A stretch of DNA of 64,000 nt, from contig OZ242006.1 in assembly GCA_965204705.1 (NCBI GenBank), positions 5,843,167 to 5,907,166 on the forward strand, read 5' to 3'. Source of the stretch: Bin5 sp965204705 (GTDB lineage Bacteria > Chloroflexota > Anaerolineae > Caldilineales > Caldilineaceae). Below, in pieces: positions 27,003 through 36,681 of this stretch; within the stretch, counting starts at the first letter, position 1; each line of letters opens with the position of its first letter. A model generated the notes under the pieces. The model had not been told where the DNA came from. It worked only from the letters and a program-made list of their open reading frames with translations, and ran no database searches. The translations under genes and the position numbers were made by a program.

Positions 27003-28286
27003 ATGAGCAAGTTAGCCCTACTCGGTGGCGAGAAGGCCGTCACCTCCGAGCCGCTATCGGGTCCGCATATGCGGTCGCCGATGTGGGAGAGCGGCAAGGC
27101 CGCCGACTGGGAGGAGTTTTCGGAAGCCTTTGCCAAGAAGATGCAGGTCGAATACGCCCTGCCCGTCTCGTCCGGACAGGTGGCGTTGAACTCGGCCCTC
27201 ACGGCCGCGCAGGCCGGGCCGGGGGATGAGGTCATTGTGCCCTCCTTTACCTGGATCGCCAGCGTGAGCTGCATCATGCACAACAACGCCGTGCCGATCT
27301 TCGCCGACGTTGATCCCAAGACCTTCACGCTCGACCCGGAGGACGTGCGGCGCAAGATCACCCACCGCACCAAGGCGATCATCGCGGTAGACCTTTACGG
27401 CCATCCGGTCGATCTGAAGGAGCTGCTCGCCATCGCCCGCGAACATGATATCGTGCTCATCGAAGACTCCGCGCAGGCCACCGGCGCCTATGTGGACGGC
27501 CAGATCATCGGCGGCATCGCCGACATCACCTGTTTCAGCTTCGCCGGCAAGCCGATTGCCGCCACCAGCGGCGGGGTGATGACGACCAACAGCCGCGAAT
27601 ACTACGAGCGCGGCGCGCTGGGCGGGCAACATCCCTCGACGCTGTCCAAGATCCTGACCAACTCCGATCTGCTCAAGTACGCGTCGACCGGCGGTTACGG
27701 CGACAACCACCGCATCGATCGCTACGCGATGACGGTGGCATACGAGGCGTTGGAGACCTTCGAGGAGGCCAACGACGCCCGCATCGCCAACTGCGAGCTC
27801 CTCACCCAGGAGCTGAGCAAGGTAAAGGGGATCACGCCGCCCTACGTGGCGCCCGGGAACAAGCACGTCTACCATATGTATTCCAGCCTCTACAACGAGG
27901 AGGGGCTCGGCGTGCCCAGGGAGACCTTCGTCAAGGCGATCAACGCTGAAGGCGTTACCGCTCTCACCTACGTCAACAGCGCCAACTTCCTCTTCCATCC
28001 CGGCGGAAAGCCGATGCCGTCCGGGCCGATCCACCACCGCGCCGTCTTTCAGGAGAAGAACGTTTACGGGCATGGCTGCCCCTTCCAGTGCCCCCACTAC
28101 ACCGGCGAGGCGGACTACTCGATCGGCTCGCTGCCCGTAACCGAAAAGCTGGTGGACCAGGAGTTCAACTTCCTGCAGCCGCACCTCTCCGCCCCCAACG
28201 GCCCCGACCAGATGGAGCAGTTCCTGGACGCCGTGACCAAGGTGGTCGACAACATCGGCGACCTGGAGGGCTACCAGGTCGATTAA
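27003..28286 (+). CDS. DegT/DnrJ/EryC1/StrS family PLP-dependent aminotransferase
   Basis: 427 residues. AGGAG lies seven bases before the ATG at 27003; an adjacent ATG at 27000 is also possible. The fold-type I signatures are clear: SSGQVALNSALTAAQAGPGDEVIVPSFTW (PLP phosphate cup), IFADVDPKTFTLDPEDV, VIVPSF, DLYGHPVD, EDSAQATGA (PLP-contacting Asp), and the Schiff-base Lys in CFSFAGKPIAA. These enzymes make amino sugars from keto sugars or act on aminocyclitols. It is the first gene of a cluster with PhyH oxygenases and a Gfo/Idh dehydrogenase, consistent with modified sugar or inositol metabolism (inference). Confidence 0.88.
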   Translation: MSKLALLGGEKAVTSEPLSGPHMRSPMWESGKAADWEEFSEAFAKKMQVEYALPVSSGQVALNSALTAAQAGPGDEVIVPSFTWIASVSCIMHNNAVPIFADVDPKTFTLDPEDVRRKITHRTKAIIAVDLYGHPVDLKELLAIAREHDIVLIEDSAQATGAYVDGQIIGGIADITCFSFAGKPIAATSGGVMTTNSREYYERGALGGQHPSTLSKILTNSDLLKYASTGGYGDNHRIDRYAMTVAYEALETFEEANDARIANCELLTQELSKVKGITPPYVAPGNKHVYHMYSSLYNEEGLGVPRETFVKAINAEGVTALTYVNSANFLFHPGGKPMPSGPIHHRAVFQEKNVYGHGCPFQCPHYTGEADYSIGSLPVTEKLVDQEFNFLQPHLSAPNGPDQMEQFLDAVTKVVDNIGDLEGYQVD

Positions 28287-28353
28287 CATTTGGCCGCGGA
28301 GGTCAAACACAACCGCTGCACAGTATGCGCGCGATGAGATTGGAGAAATTTCA

Positions 28354-29184
28354 ATGCTGGAAGAACTGAGCCATGCCCAGTGGCAGGAATTTGAGCGTGA
28401 AGGTTATCTGCGCCTGGGGCGCTGTATGAGCGACGATGAACTGGCGGCGATTCAGCAACGCATGGACGGGATCATGCTCGGCACCGCGCCGGTCGACTAC
28501 AACCGCATGATGATGCAGCTGGACCGCATCCCCGGCAAGACCGATGCGCCCGGCTCTGGGTCGAAGGGGCACAAAGGGGCGACGCTGCATTATCGCAAAA
28601 TTCAGGATCTGGAGTTCGACCCGCTCTTTCTGCGCTATATGCAGAAGCCGCTCTTCCGCCACATCTGCTGCATGGTATACGGAACGGACACGCCGGTCAC
28701 CTGCATGCGGGCGATGTTCATGAACAAGCCCGCGGCCGACCCCGCGGACGCCGACGGGCAAGCGGGGCAGTCCGTCGGCGGCACCAACCTTGTCTGGCAT
28801 CAGGACCGCTGGACCTATTTTGACCGCGATCCCCTGATCACCATCTGGACCGCGCTCGACCCGGCCACCGTCGCCAACGGCTGCGTCCACATCGCGCCTC
28901 GCCGCCATCAAGCCCTGATCAACCCCAGCCACGTCTCCGGCTTTATGACCGACGAGCAGGCCGAGGCGCTGGTGGCGGAAGCAGAGACGGTCCCGCTCGA
29001 AATGGAGGCCGGCGAGGCGGTGCTGCTCCACAATTATTTGCCGCACACCTCCGGGGTTAACAGCACCTCCATTGCCCGACGCGCCTTCAGCGTCTGCTAT
29101 ATGGATGCCGCCACCGTGGACTCCCACAACCATGAGTATTCGTTGATCTTCGGCGACGGCGCGCTCGCCCCGGAGCGGCTGTAA
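28354..29184 (+). CDS. phytanoyl-CoA dioxygenase (PhyH) family protein
   Basis: 276 residues, ATG at 28354 with GGAG eight bases upstream. Signatures are FEREGYLRLGRCMSDDEL at the start, the iron-binding VWHQDRW (His-x-Asp), ANGCVHIAPRRH, and EAVLLHNYLPHTSGVN with the distal His followed by RRAFSVCY. It is a predicted Fe(II)/2-oxoglutarate oxygenase. It follows the DegT gene by 67 bp and precedes another PhyH gene, so tandem oxygenases act in the same pathway. A purine-rich GTGAGAAG-like spacer separates it from the next gene. Confidence 0.87.
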   Translation: MLEELSHAQWQEFEREGYLRLGRCMSDDELAAIQQRMDGIMLGTAPVDYNRMMMQLDRIPGKTDAPGSGSKGHKGATLHYRKIQDLEFDPLFLRYMQKPLFRHICCMVYGTDTPVTCMRAMFMNKPAADPADADGQAGQSVGGTNLVWHQDRWTYFDRDPLITIWTALDPATVANGCVHIAPRRHQALINPSHVSGFMTDEQAEALVAEAETVPLEMEAGEAVLLHNYLPHTSGVNSTSIARRAFSVCYMDAATVDSHNHEYSLIFGDGALAPERL

Positions 29185-29331
29185 CGACAAGAAGCGAGGC
29201 GTGAGGCGTGAGGGATGAGGAGTGAGAAGAGAGTGAACACCTTCCTCTCCTCGACTGCGGCGTTACCGCAACGAACTATTTGTAACTGGCTTTCTGGCAC
29301 CAACCACTGTAGTTTCAAGCAGGAGAGTGAA

Positions 29332-30141
29332 ATGCAACCCGAAATCGCACTGGCAAAGCGGGAACAGATGCTGCAGGACGGCTTCTGCTTTGTTGACGAC
29401 ATCCTCACTGAAGAGTTTCTGCAGGAGCTGCGCGACGAATCGGAGCGCCTCATCGCCGCGCACGTTCCCCCGCCCGACGTGCGGTACCAGGGCCAGCACG
29501 TCGATGTGAGAGGTGAGGAGAATGACGTCATCAGGAGGCTTTTGGAATGGCAGCCGGCGCGGCAAGCGCTCGAAGAAATGGGATTCGGCGATTTCGAGAG
29601 CACCGGCGGCATCATCATCCTCACCAAAGACCCGGGCGAACCGGCCCTCTACTGGCATCAGGACTGGGGGAGCTGGGAGGACCCGATCAGCGTCACACCC
29701 TGGCCGCAGCAGATCTTCGTCTCCTACTATCTGAGCGACACAAGTGTCGAGAACGGCTGTCTCAAGATCATCCCCGGCACGCACCACAAGCGAATTGAGC
29801 TGCACGATGAGCTTGTGCCCGCGCACGAGCAGGGCGCGCGCTACATTGAAGAGGACCATCCGGTCATGTTCGGCGACCATCCCGACCAGGTCGATGTCTG
29901 CGTGCGCGCCCGGTCCTTCGTGCTGGCGGACGCTCGTGTGCTGCACTCGGCGCGGCAGAACCTGACCGATGAGCGCCGGACGCTGATCCTTGCCTGGCAC
30001 CGTCGGCGCGACGACGTCTGGCACGAGCCTCCGGCTTACTGGGAGGGCGAGATTCCTGAAGTCCTTGCCAACCGCGATGCCGACCGGGAGTACGAACGCT
30101 CGCGCATCCCCGGCGAACATCTCGAATTCAGCGGTCAGTAG
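29332..30141 (+). CDS. phytanoyl-CoA dioxygenase (PhyH) family protein
   Basis: 269 residues from ATG at 29332 (CAGGAG upstream). It has QDGFCFVDDILTEEF at the N-terminus, iron ligands in YWHQDWGSWED, the NGCLKIIPGTHHKR segment, and the late FVLADARVLHSARQNLTDERRTLILAWH with the distal His and the 2-oxoglutarate Arg. It is distinct from its neighbour (low overall similarity), so this is not a recent tandem duplicate. It belongs to the same forward-strand cluster. Confidence 0.87.
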   Translation: MQPEIALAKREQMLQDGFCFVDDILTEEFLQELRDESERLIAAHVPPPDVRYQGQHVDVRGEENDVIRRLLEWQPARQALEEMGFGDFESTGGIIILTKDPGEPALYWHQDWGSWEDPISVTPWPQQIFVSYYLSDTSVENGCLKIIPGTHHKRIELHDELVPAHEQGARYIEEDHPVMFGDHPDQVDVCVRARSFVLADARVLHSARQNLTDERRTLILAWHRRRDDVWHEPPAYWEGEIPEVLANRDADREYERSRIPGEHLEFSGQ

Positions 30142-30336
30142 GGTGCTATCCTAAGAGATATCCCAAAGGGGTCAGGAGTTTGCGAAAGCAGGTGAGACTC
30201 CTGCCCTTCAGTTGCGCAGTCGTTGCAGAAGGTCGTGATTTCGAGCGCGTGTTAAGCTGCGCTCAAGTAGTGACACGGTAGTGTATGTGCCATTTGAATC
30301 GCTTCCGTGGTCAGGCTGATTTTGCGGAGTACACAA

Positions 30337-30653
30337 ATGAAGGCACAGATTGAGATCCCTAAAGACGTTGTTGCCGACTTTTGTCAGCGTCACCAAATCC
30401 GTCGTATGGCTCTTCTACAAAAAAGCCTCGCGTCGGAGGAAGACTTGGATCTCATTGTCGAGTTTGACTCGGGTGTAAAGGTAGGGTTGTTGCACCTGGC
30501 GCGTATGGAAAAGGAGTTGAGCGAAGCGCTTGACCGTTCAACCCATCTGCTGACCTATAAAGGCGTGGAGAAAAGCCTGCCCCTTTGTTCAAGGAAGCGA
30601 TTGTCGATTCAGCCGTAATTCAGTATGGTGCGAGCTACACCCAAGACGCCTAA
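30337..30653 (+). pseudogene. frameshifted MNT-type nucleotidyltransferase relic
   Basis: The frame from ATG at 30337 reads like a minimal nucleotidyltransferase (VVADFCQRHQIRRMALLQKS, DLDLIVEFDSG, LHLARMEKELSEAL). The catalytic Gly-Ser and the arginine that should follow it are gone. Near 30570 the frame shifts by one, and the remaining part of the domain (FKEAIVDSAVIQY) continues in another frame to a TAA at 30651-30653. The intact relative at 46622 makes the comparison clear. No HEPN partner is visible next to it, so this is a decayed antitoxin gene. Confidence 0.7.
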
Positions 30654-30734
30654 AGGTCTGAAATTCAGAGAATAGCTCTTACTTCCCGCTCCTGACTTTT
30701 CACTTCGCATCACTGTCCACTGGAAACAGGGTCT

Positions 30735-31721
30735 ATGCGATTTGCCCTCTTTGGCGCCGGACGCGCCGGTACTATCCACGCCCGCAACATTGCCAGTCAT
30801 CCCCGCGCCGAACTCGGTTACATCTTCGACGTCGATCAGGACGCCGCGCAGCGGCTCGCGACCGCCCGCGGGGGGCAGGTTCCCCGCAGCGCGCAGGAGA
30901 TTTGGGAGGCGGACGATGTCGATGCCGTCCTGATCGCCTCATCGACCGATACGCACGTCGACCTGCTGCGGCAGGCGATGCGGGCCGGCAGGCCGACCTA
31001 CTGCGAGAAGCCGATCGATCTCGACATCGAGAAGGTGCGATTGTTCGTGGAGGAAGCGTCCGGCTGCGACCTGCCGATATTCATCGGCTTCCGCCGCCGC
31101 TTCCAACCGGAATTTCGATCGATTCACCGGGAGATCCGGGACGGCGCTGTCGGACAGATCGAGTCCATCCGCGTCACTGCCCGCGACTTTAAGCTGGCTC
31201 CTCTCGCCTTTCTGCAGCGTTCCGGCGGCCTGCTGCGCGACAAGATGATCCACTACTTCGACCTGGCCCCATGGCTCGCCGCGGAGAAACCCAGCGAGGT
31301 CTACGCGACCGGCTCTTGCCTCATCGATCCCGTTGTCGGGCAGATGGGCGACGTCGACACCGCGGTGGCGGTCCTGCGCTTCCCCAGCGGCGCGCTCTGT
31401 ACGATAGAGAACGGCCGGCGCGCGGTCTACGGCTTTGATGACCGGGTCGAGGTCTTTGGCGCCAAAGGGATGCTGCAAGGCGGATCGGCCCCCGCCGACA
31501 ATCTGGCCCGGTTCACCGCAACGGGCATCACGCAGAACCGGTTTCCCGACTACTACGGCGAGGGAAGCTTCGCCTACGCGCTCGATGGCTTCATCACCGC
31601 GCTCGAGAGCGGCGCGTCCGTCTCGCCCTCGCTGCAGGACGGCTACCAGGCCCAGCTGATCGCTGAGGCCGCGATCGAGTCCATGCGCACCAACCGGCCG
31701 GTGAAGCTTAAGTGGACATAG
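30735..31721 (+). CDS. Gfo/Idh/MocA family oxidoreductase (inositol dehydrogenase-like)
   Basis: 328 residues. The Rossmann motif FALFGAGRAGTIHARNI starts the protein, the EKPIDL cofactor and substrate motif with catalytic Lys is at about residue 95, and RRRFQPEF plus GGLLRDKMIHYFDLAPWL form the substrate part. The HDxD-like site reads HYFD here, one residue different from most inositol 2-dehydrogenases. It oxidises or reduces a cyclitol or sugar with NAD(P). It lies between the nucleotidyltransferase relic and the propeller protein at 31798. Confidence 0.87.
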   Translation: MRFALFGAGRAGTIHARNIASHPRAELGYIFDVDQDAAQRLATARGGQVPRSAQEIWEADDVDAVLIASSTDTHVDLLRQAMRAGRPTYCEKPIDLDIEKVRLFVEEASGCDLPIFIGFRRRFQPEFRSIHREIRDGAVGQIESIRVTARDFKLAPLAFLQRSGGLLRDKMIHYFDLAPWLAAEKPSEVYATGSCLIDPVVGQMGDVDTAVAVLRFPSGALCTIENGRRAVYGFDDRVEVFGAKGMLQGGSAPADNLARFTATGITQNRFPDYYGEGSFAYALDGFITALESGASVSPSLQDGYQAQLIAEAAIESMRTNRPVKLKWT

Positions 31722-31797
31722 CAGGTGTGGATATTTCAAATGCGCTGCCGCTTCGCACATTGCACCACCAGGAGATCCAATCAGATCGCGTCTCCCT

Positions 31798-33399
31798 ATG
31801 AACACAAATACTGACCCCTCAGCGAACGCCTACCAACTCCGCGGCGGAGAGAGTGTCCTTCTCCTCGACGAAGCCCTTATTCAGGAGGAAGACGGCATCA
31901 CCCGCGCGGTTCAGCCCTGCGCCAAAATCCCATTCGTCATGGAGCCCGACGCCGACAAGCCCTGGGAGGCCTGCGGCCCCGGTATGAGCAAGCGCATCCA
32001 TCTCTACGGCACGGCTCTCTACGACGATCTGGCGGGCAAGTACCGGATGTGGTACTTCGGCCGCATGGGCCCCCACTGGCGCGTGCCGGACGGCAACTAC
32101 CAGATCCCCGATCTCTATGTCCCCCGCACCGACGAAAGACCCTTCCACTGCAACGGCGTCACCGCCGACCGCTATGGACGCGCCTTTGTCGACAACGACC
32201 GCGGCGACCTCACCCTGTACGCGGAGAGCGACGACGGCATCAACTGGACCAAGCCGGAGCTGGGTATCTTCACCTTCAACGGCAGCTCTGCCAACAACAT
32301 CATCTGGGATCTTCACGGCGCCTCCGTCTTCATTGATCGAGACGAGGAGGAGGAAGACAAACGCTACAAGGCGATCGGTTTTTGCCGCCGCTACCGCAGC
32401 ATCTTTCTGCTCACCTCGCCCGACGGCATTCACTGGGATGACAACGTTACCGTGACCCTGCCCGAGCAGGGGCGCGTCCATAACTGTCTCGAGTCGGTGG
32501 TAAAGCGCAGCAACGAGGGCACGTTCAACGTAACCTGGGACGCGGCCGATTTTATCTACCGCGCCTACTCGCTGCAGCGCTTTGACGATAGCGAGAAGCG
32601 GCGCGTCATCTGTTACTCGGAAAGCCCCTCTCTGGCCGGCCCCTGGAAGGACTCCTACCCGATCCTGGAGCCGAGTAGCTGGGACGACGAGATCGCCCGG
32701 CGCAGGTACGGCGCGCTGCGCGCCGAGTTCCACAACATGTCCGCCTTTCGTTACGGGGGTCTTCATATCGGTCTGCTGGGCGTCCTCTACGTGACCGCCG
32801 AGCAGATTCCAGGCGAGAAGAACCAGATCCCCTGCGACGGCCCCATTGACGGCCAGTTCGTCTACAGCCGCGATGGCATCAACTGGCAGCATGCCGACCG
32901 CGCCCGCACTGTTGCGCTCCCGCGCGGCCGCGGCGCGGCCTTTGACAGGGGCATGATCATCGGCACGGCCAAAGAGCCGATCATCGAAGGCGACGAAGTT
33001 CACTGGTTCTACACCGGCTGCGAGCATACGCACGGCGAAGTCGACATGGAGAAGCGCGTCAAGCGGCTGGGGCGCGCCACCTGGCAGCGGGACCGCTTCG
33101 TCGCTCTCGCCGCGGCCGGCGAGGCGATGATCGTGACGAAGCCTCTGCAACTGCCCGCGGGTGCCGGCGCGCTTGAGGTGAACGCAGATGCCGCCGGCGG
33201 GCAGCTGCGCGTCGAACTGTGCCGTCCCGACGGACGCGTCGTGGACGGCTATTCGCGTGAAGACTGTCTTCCTCTGCAAAGCGATGAACTGCACTGGCAG
33301 GTCAGGTGGCAGAACGAGGAGCCAGCGATCGAAGGCGCCGTCCAGATCCGCTTTTTCCTCAATCGCAGCAAACTGTACAGCTTCACGTTCAGGACCTGA
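31798..33399 (+). CDS. GH32/GH43-like five-bladed propeller glycosidase-like protein
   Basis: 533 residues with repeated propeller-blade phrases: YRMWYFG, LTLYAESDDGINWTKPELGIFTFNGS, IFLLTSPDGIHWDDNVT, FVYSRDGINWQHADRAR, VHWFYTGCEHTHG. The S.DG..W repeat is characteristic of beta-fructosidase / GH43-type propellers, and a C-terminal beta domain begins at about residue 440. The catalytic acids cannot be assigned with certainty and there is no signal peptide, so it may be an intracellular hydrolase or a non-catalytic member. It follows the dehydrogenase by 76 bp on the same strand. Confidence 0.6.
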   Translation: MNTNTDPSANAYQLRGGESVLLLDEALIQEEDGITRAVQPCAKIPFVMEPDADKPWEACGPGMSKRIHLYGTALYDDLAGKYRMWYFGRMGPHWRVPDGNYQIPDLYVPRTDERPFHCNGVTADRYGRAFVDNDRGDLTLYAESDDGINWTKPELGIFTFNGSSANNIIWDLHGASVFIDRDEEEEDKRYKAIGFCRRYRSIFLLTSPDGIHWDDNVTVTLPEQGRVHNCLESVVKRSNEGTFNVTWDAADFIYRAYSLQRFDDSEKRRVICYSESPSLAGPWKDSYPILEPSSWDDEIARRRYGALRAEFHNMSAFRYGGLHIGLLGVLYVTAEQIPGEKNQIPCDGPIDGQFVYSRDGINWQHADRARTVALPRGRGAAFDRGMIIGTAKEPIIEGDEVHWFYTGCEHTHGEVDMEKRVKRLGRATWQRDRFVALAAAGEAMIVTKPLQLPAGAGALEVNADAAGGQLRVELCRPDGRVVDGYSREDCLPLQSDELHWQVRWQNEEPAIEGAVQIRFFLNRSKLYSFTFRT

Positions 33400-33638
33400 A
33401 TCCCCTGCTCTTCAAGATGACCTGGCTGGCATCAGCAGGATCAACACCCCCAATCGGCCCTTCCAGACCTATAAAGTCGATTCTCAGGCCGAGCGACTTC
33501 CCAAAACAACCAAACCTTGTCTTAGCTACCGCGCGATTATGTTTTTCGATTGACATATTTGTGCAACATTTCACCTCTATCATTTGCAGGTATGAGGGAA
33601 TCGCCCTCAGGCAAACGGATAGGGAAAGAGGTGAAAGG

Positions 33639-34220
33639 ATGGCAAGCAAGACGGTGTTGACGAAGAACTTCGTGCTGATGTTAGCGTTGACTGCAGTCAT
33701 GGTGGCAATCGGCATCAGTGGCTGTGTAATGACTGTCGGAACGGGCGAGCATCATGGCTCAAGCGGCATAGAGACGAGCCGGGGCGAACACGAACGTGAA
33801 GGCGGCACCGGTGAAGGTGAGAGCAGTGAAGGTGTCAGCGAAAGCGAAGGCGAAGAATCAGGCAAAACTCTGACCCTGACCGAGCGCTATGATACCGTTC
33901 GCAAGGGCGCCAGGCTGATTCTGACCTACGACGCCCGGAGCAACTCCTTCAACGGCACGGTGGAAAACACCACGGACAGCACCTTGGAGCAAGTTCGGGT
34001 TGAGGTGCACCTGTCGAATGGCGTCGAGCTCGGACCGACAACGCCGGTTGACATCGCTCCTGGTGAAATCGTGGATGTTACCCTCCCCGCAACAGCCCAA
34101 TCGTTTGACGGGTGGACGCCCCACGCCGAAGTAGGGCCGGGAACCGGAGGAGAGGCAGGCGAACATGGTCCCGGCGGCGAGGATGGGGAAGAAGGCGGCG
34201 AACACAGTAGCGGCGGCTAG
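33639..34220 (+). CDS. lipoprotein with FxLYD-like domain and Gly/Glu/Ser-rich tails
   Basis: 193 residues from ATG at 33639 (AAAGAGGTGAAAGG upstream). A signal sequence ends in ISGC, so Cys near residue 30 should be lipidated. A low-complexity Glu/Gly/Ser/His segment (about 35-75) precedes a beta domain (LILTYDARSNSFNGTVENTTD, VRVEVHLSNGVELGPTTPVDIAPGE) similar to FxLYD domains. The last 35 residues are again Gly/Glu-rich. A TTGACA hexamer at 33550-33555 upstream may be part of its promoter. It precedes the two-component pair by 112 bp and could be its sensor partner or target. Confidence 0.7.
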   Translation: MASKTVLTKNFVLMLALTAVMVAIGISGCVMTVGTGEHHGSSGIETSRGEHEREGGTGEGESSEGVSESEGEESGKTLTLTERYDTVRKGARLILTYDARSNSFNGTVENTTDSTLEQVRVEVHLSNGVELGPTTPVDIAPGEIVDVTLPATAQSFDGWTPHAEVGPGTGGEAGEHGPGGEDGEEGGEHSSGG

Positions 34221-34332
34221 CAAGACCGAGGCGAAAGGCGCCGGCAGCCGTTTTCTGGCGGACAGGCGCGATACGCAGACGCGGTATCCGGCATGGACAC
34301 CGCGTCTGCACGGCTTCAGTTGAGAAACGATA

Positions 34333-35010
34333 ATGCGTTCCATGATTCTGATCGTTGAAGATGATACGCGGATCGCGAACTGGCTGAAAATCTTTTTTGA
34401 GCAGGCAGGATTTACGGCCAAAGTAACCCACGATGGCAGGACAGGGCTCACCCTTGCCCGCACCCTTGCCCCCGACCTGATCGTGCTCGATCTTATGCTC
34501 CCCGGCCTCGACGGGATCGAGCTCTGTCGCATTTTGCGCCGCGAATCGGATGTTCCCATCATCATGCTCACGGCCAGAGACGCCCATACCGACCGCATCA
34601 GCGGGCTCGAAAGCGGCGCGGACGATTATGTTGTCAAGCCGTTCGACCCTGAAGAGGTCGTGGCGCGCGCCAGAGCCGTGCTGCGTCGGGTCAATGATAA
34701 AGTGCAGCAAGTGTTGACCTGCGGCCACATTACGATCGATGAAACCACGCAGCGCGTGACGATTGACGGGCAACCAATCAGCCTGAGCCATGCCCAATTC
34801 CTCCTGCTCGCTACCTTCATGCGCCATCCGAATCAGGTGCTCACGCGCGACCAGCTGATCGCTCTTGCCTTCAATAACAGTTTTGATGGATACGATCGTG
34901 CCATTGACAGCCACATCTCTCGTCTACGCAGGCAGATTTCTGTAGATGGGCGCCAGCCGATTCAAACCGTCTATGGCACCGGCTACAGATTTGTAACGGA
35001 GGAAGGTTGA
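34333..35010 (+). CDS. OmpR-family response regulator
   Basis: 225 residues. The receiver domain shows VEDDTRIA, the phospho-acceptor Asp in LIVLDLMLPGLDG (about residue 54), MLTARD with the switch Thr, and DDYVVKPFDPEE with the conserved Lys. A winged-helix DNA-binding domain follows (LSHAQFLLLATFMRHPNQVLTRDQL, RAIDSHISRLRRQI, VYGTGYRF). It is activated by the kinase whose ATG overlaps its TGA stop. Confidence 0.93.
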   Translation: MRSMILIVEDDTRIANWLKIFFEQAGFTAKVTHDGRTGLTLARTLAPDLIVLDLMLPGLDGIELCRILRRESDVPIIMLTARDAHTDRISGLESGADDYVVKPFDPEEVVARARAVLRRVNDKVQQVLTCGHITIDETTQRVTIDGQPISLSHAQFLLLATFMRHPNQVLTRDQLIALAFNNSFDGYDRAIDSHISRLRRQISVDGRQPIQTVYGTGYRFVTEEG

Positions 35011-36428
35011 TGTCGTTACGCTGGCGTTTTCTGGGCGCATTTATCCTGCTCATCGTTCTCGTTGTCTCGCTCAGTTTGGGCGTCGGATACTATACGACAC
35101 AGGCGCAACTGGACACTTTTATCGGCGCGCTCAGTAGCGATCAAGCCAATGACCTGGCTCTTAAGTTGAGTCGGGCATACACTTCATCTGATGGCTGGGA
35201 AACGTTGGGAACCGCTCTATCCGAGACGGGGTATCTCTTCGATCACGGGGCGGAACAGAAGCGCTCCGAAGAAACTGAAGAAAAAGGCTCTGAACTCTTC
35301 CATAGCGAGTCTGACAGAGACCGTATACGCGTTGTCATTACTGATGTCTATGGCTATGTCTTACTGGATAATTTCGCCGAGCTGCGATGGGGTGAGGTCG
35401 CGCCGGAATTGGATGGACAGCGCGTTGATATATTCGATCTGCGTACCGGCCAGTCCGTGGGGTATGCGTATGTTGATGTGAATCGTGAACTGTGGGCGAC
35501 CGAATCGCATGGCTTTCTTCGAAACCTGCTTTACACCATCACCATTGGCGGCCTGTTGACTGCTGCGATGGCGTTCCTGCTGGCCGTATGGCTTGCCAGA
35601 CGCATCACCGCTCCCGTCACCGCGCTGACCCAGGCCGCCCAGTCCATCGCGCAACGCAGTGATACCGTTCAGCTGCCGGTTACCTCCCCGGATGAGCTTG
35701 GGCAGATGAGCGCGGCATTCAACCGGATGACAACCGCCCTCCAAACGCAACGCGACCTGCGCAAGCGGCTCCTCGACGATATCTCGCATGAACTGAACAC
35801 GCCCTTGAGCGTCATCCGGCTGGAAGCGCACGGGCTGCGCCAAGGGTTGCAGACACCCGCACAGGCAGCCGACCAGATCATTGAAGAAGTGAAGCTGCTC
35901 CGTAACCTGGCGCGTGACCTGAACTGGCTGGCCGAAACCGAATCCGACGAGCTGCGGCTCACGATTGAACCGTACTCGCTCCATCAACTGCTCGCCGCTG
36001 AAGTGGACCGCTGGCAGCCGCAAGCGCAGATGCACGAGATCAACTTATCGCTGCAACCGCTGCCTGAACTGCCGGTGCTCAATCTCGACCGGATGCGGCT
36101 GGGTCAGGCGTTGGGCAATGTCATTCACAATGCGCTCCAGCACACGGAGGCGGGCGGCCGGGTAACGGTTACGGCAACCATGGAAGCGGGCGGGGGTGTG
36201 GGGATTTCTGTAACGGATGATGGGGCAGGGGTCGACCCTGCCGATCTGCCTCATATCTTCAACCGCCTCTATCGCGCCGATCAGTCTCGCAGTCGCCGCA
36301 CCGGCGGCATGGGGCTGGGGCTGACAATCGCCCGCGCCATTATTGAAGCGCACAATGGTACGATTGCCGTCACCAGCAGCGGGCTTGGACAGGGGACAAC
36401 CGTGCGGTTCGATCTTCCACTGTCATAG
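35010..36428 (+). CDS. membrane sensor histidine kinase
   Basis: 472 residues. Two transmembrane helices (about 10-30 and 170-193) bracket an extracytoplasmic sensor region rich in Glu and Lys. HAMP (RRITAPVTALTQAAQSIAQ), the phospho-acceptor His in LDDISHELNTPLSVIRLEA, and the ATPase N, G1 and G2 boxes (NVIHNALQH, DDGAGVDP, GGMGLGLTIARAI) follow in order. Its start ATG overlaps the regulator's stop (TGATG), so the two proteins are made in a coupled way. The signal is unknown; the lipoprotein gene just upstream is a candidate accessory. Confidence 0.93.
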   Translation: MSLRWRFLGAFILLIVLVVSLSLGVGYYTTQAQLDTFIGALSSDQANDLALKLSRAYTSSDGWETLGTALSETGYLFDHGAEQKRSEETEEKGSELFHSESDRDRIRVVITDVYGYVLLDNFAELRWGEVAPELDGQRVDIFDLRTGQSVGYAYVDVNRELWATESHGFLRNLLYTITIGGLLTAAMAFLLAVWLARRITAPVTALTQAAQSIAQRSDTVQLPVTSPDELGQMSAAFNRMTTALQTQRDLRKRLLDDISHELNTPLSVIRLEAHGLRQGLQTPAQAADQIIEEVKLLRNLARDLNWLAETESDELRLTIEPYSLHQLLAAEVDRWQPQAQMHEINLSLQPLPELPVLNLDRMRLGQALGNVIHNALQHTEAGGRVTVTATMEAGGGVGISVTDDGAGVDPADLPHIFNRLYRADQSRSRRTGGMGLGLTIARAIIEAHNGTIAVTSSGLGQGTTVRFDLPLS

Positions 36429-36681
36429 ACGACAGTTGCCAGCCAGCCCTGATGCGTTTGCCGCAAGGCAAAGCCTGTAACACTGCCTTTCATCACAATC
36501 CAGCGGCAGGGGGCAACCAGGCTGATACTTCCCGGCATTGCAAACGCCGGCTTGCGCATGTGAACAGCGATTGCTTCAATTCGCAGTCCGCTATATATTT
36601 ATGGCGACGCGAAGACAGGGAATTTGCGATGCGCAAAGCCCGAATGAACCCGAACAGAAAATACACAGGTCGAGGGGTCCA

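Noticed and set aside
27054..28310. 418-codon open frame on the minus strand
   Set aside because: Antisense to the DegT aminotransferase; a high-G+C shadow frame without ribosome site or family signature.
30145..30210. CAGGAGT/ACTCCTG hairpin as terminator
   Set aside because: No T run follows; kept only as a possible weak structure and not listed as a terminator.
31819..33294. 491-codon open frame on the minus strand
   Set aside because: Antisense to the propeller protein gene with no recognisable domain.
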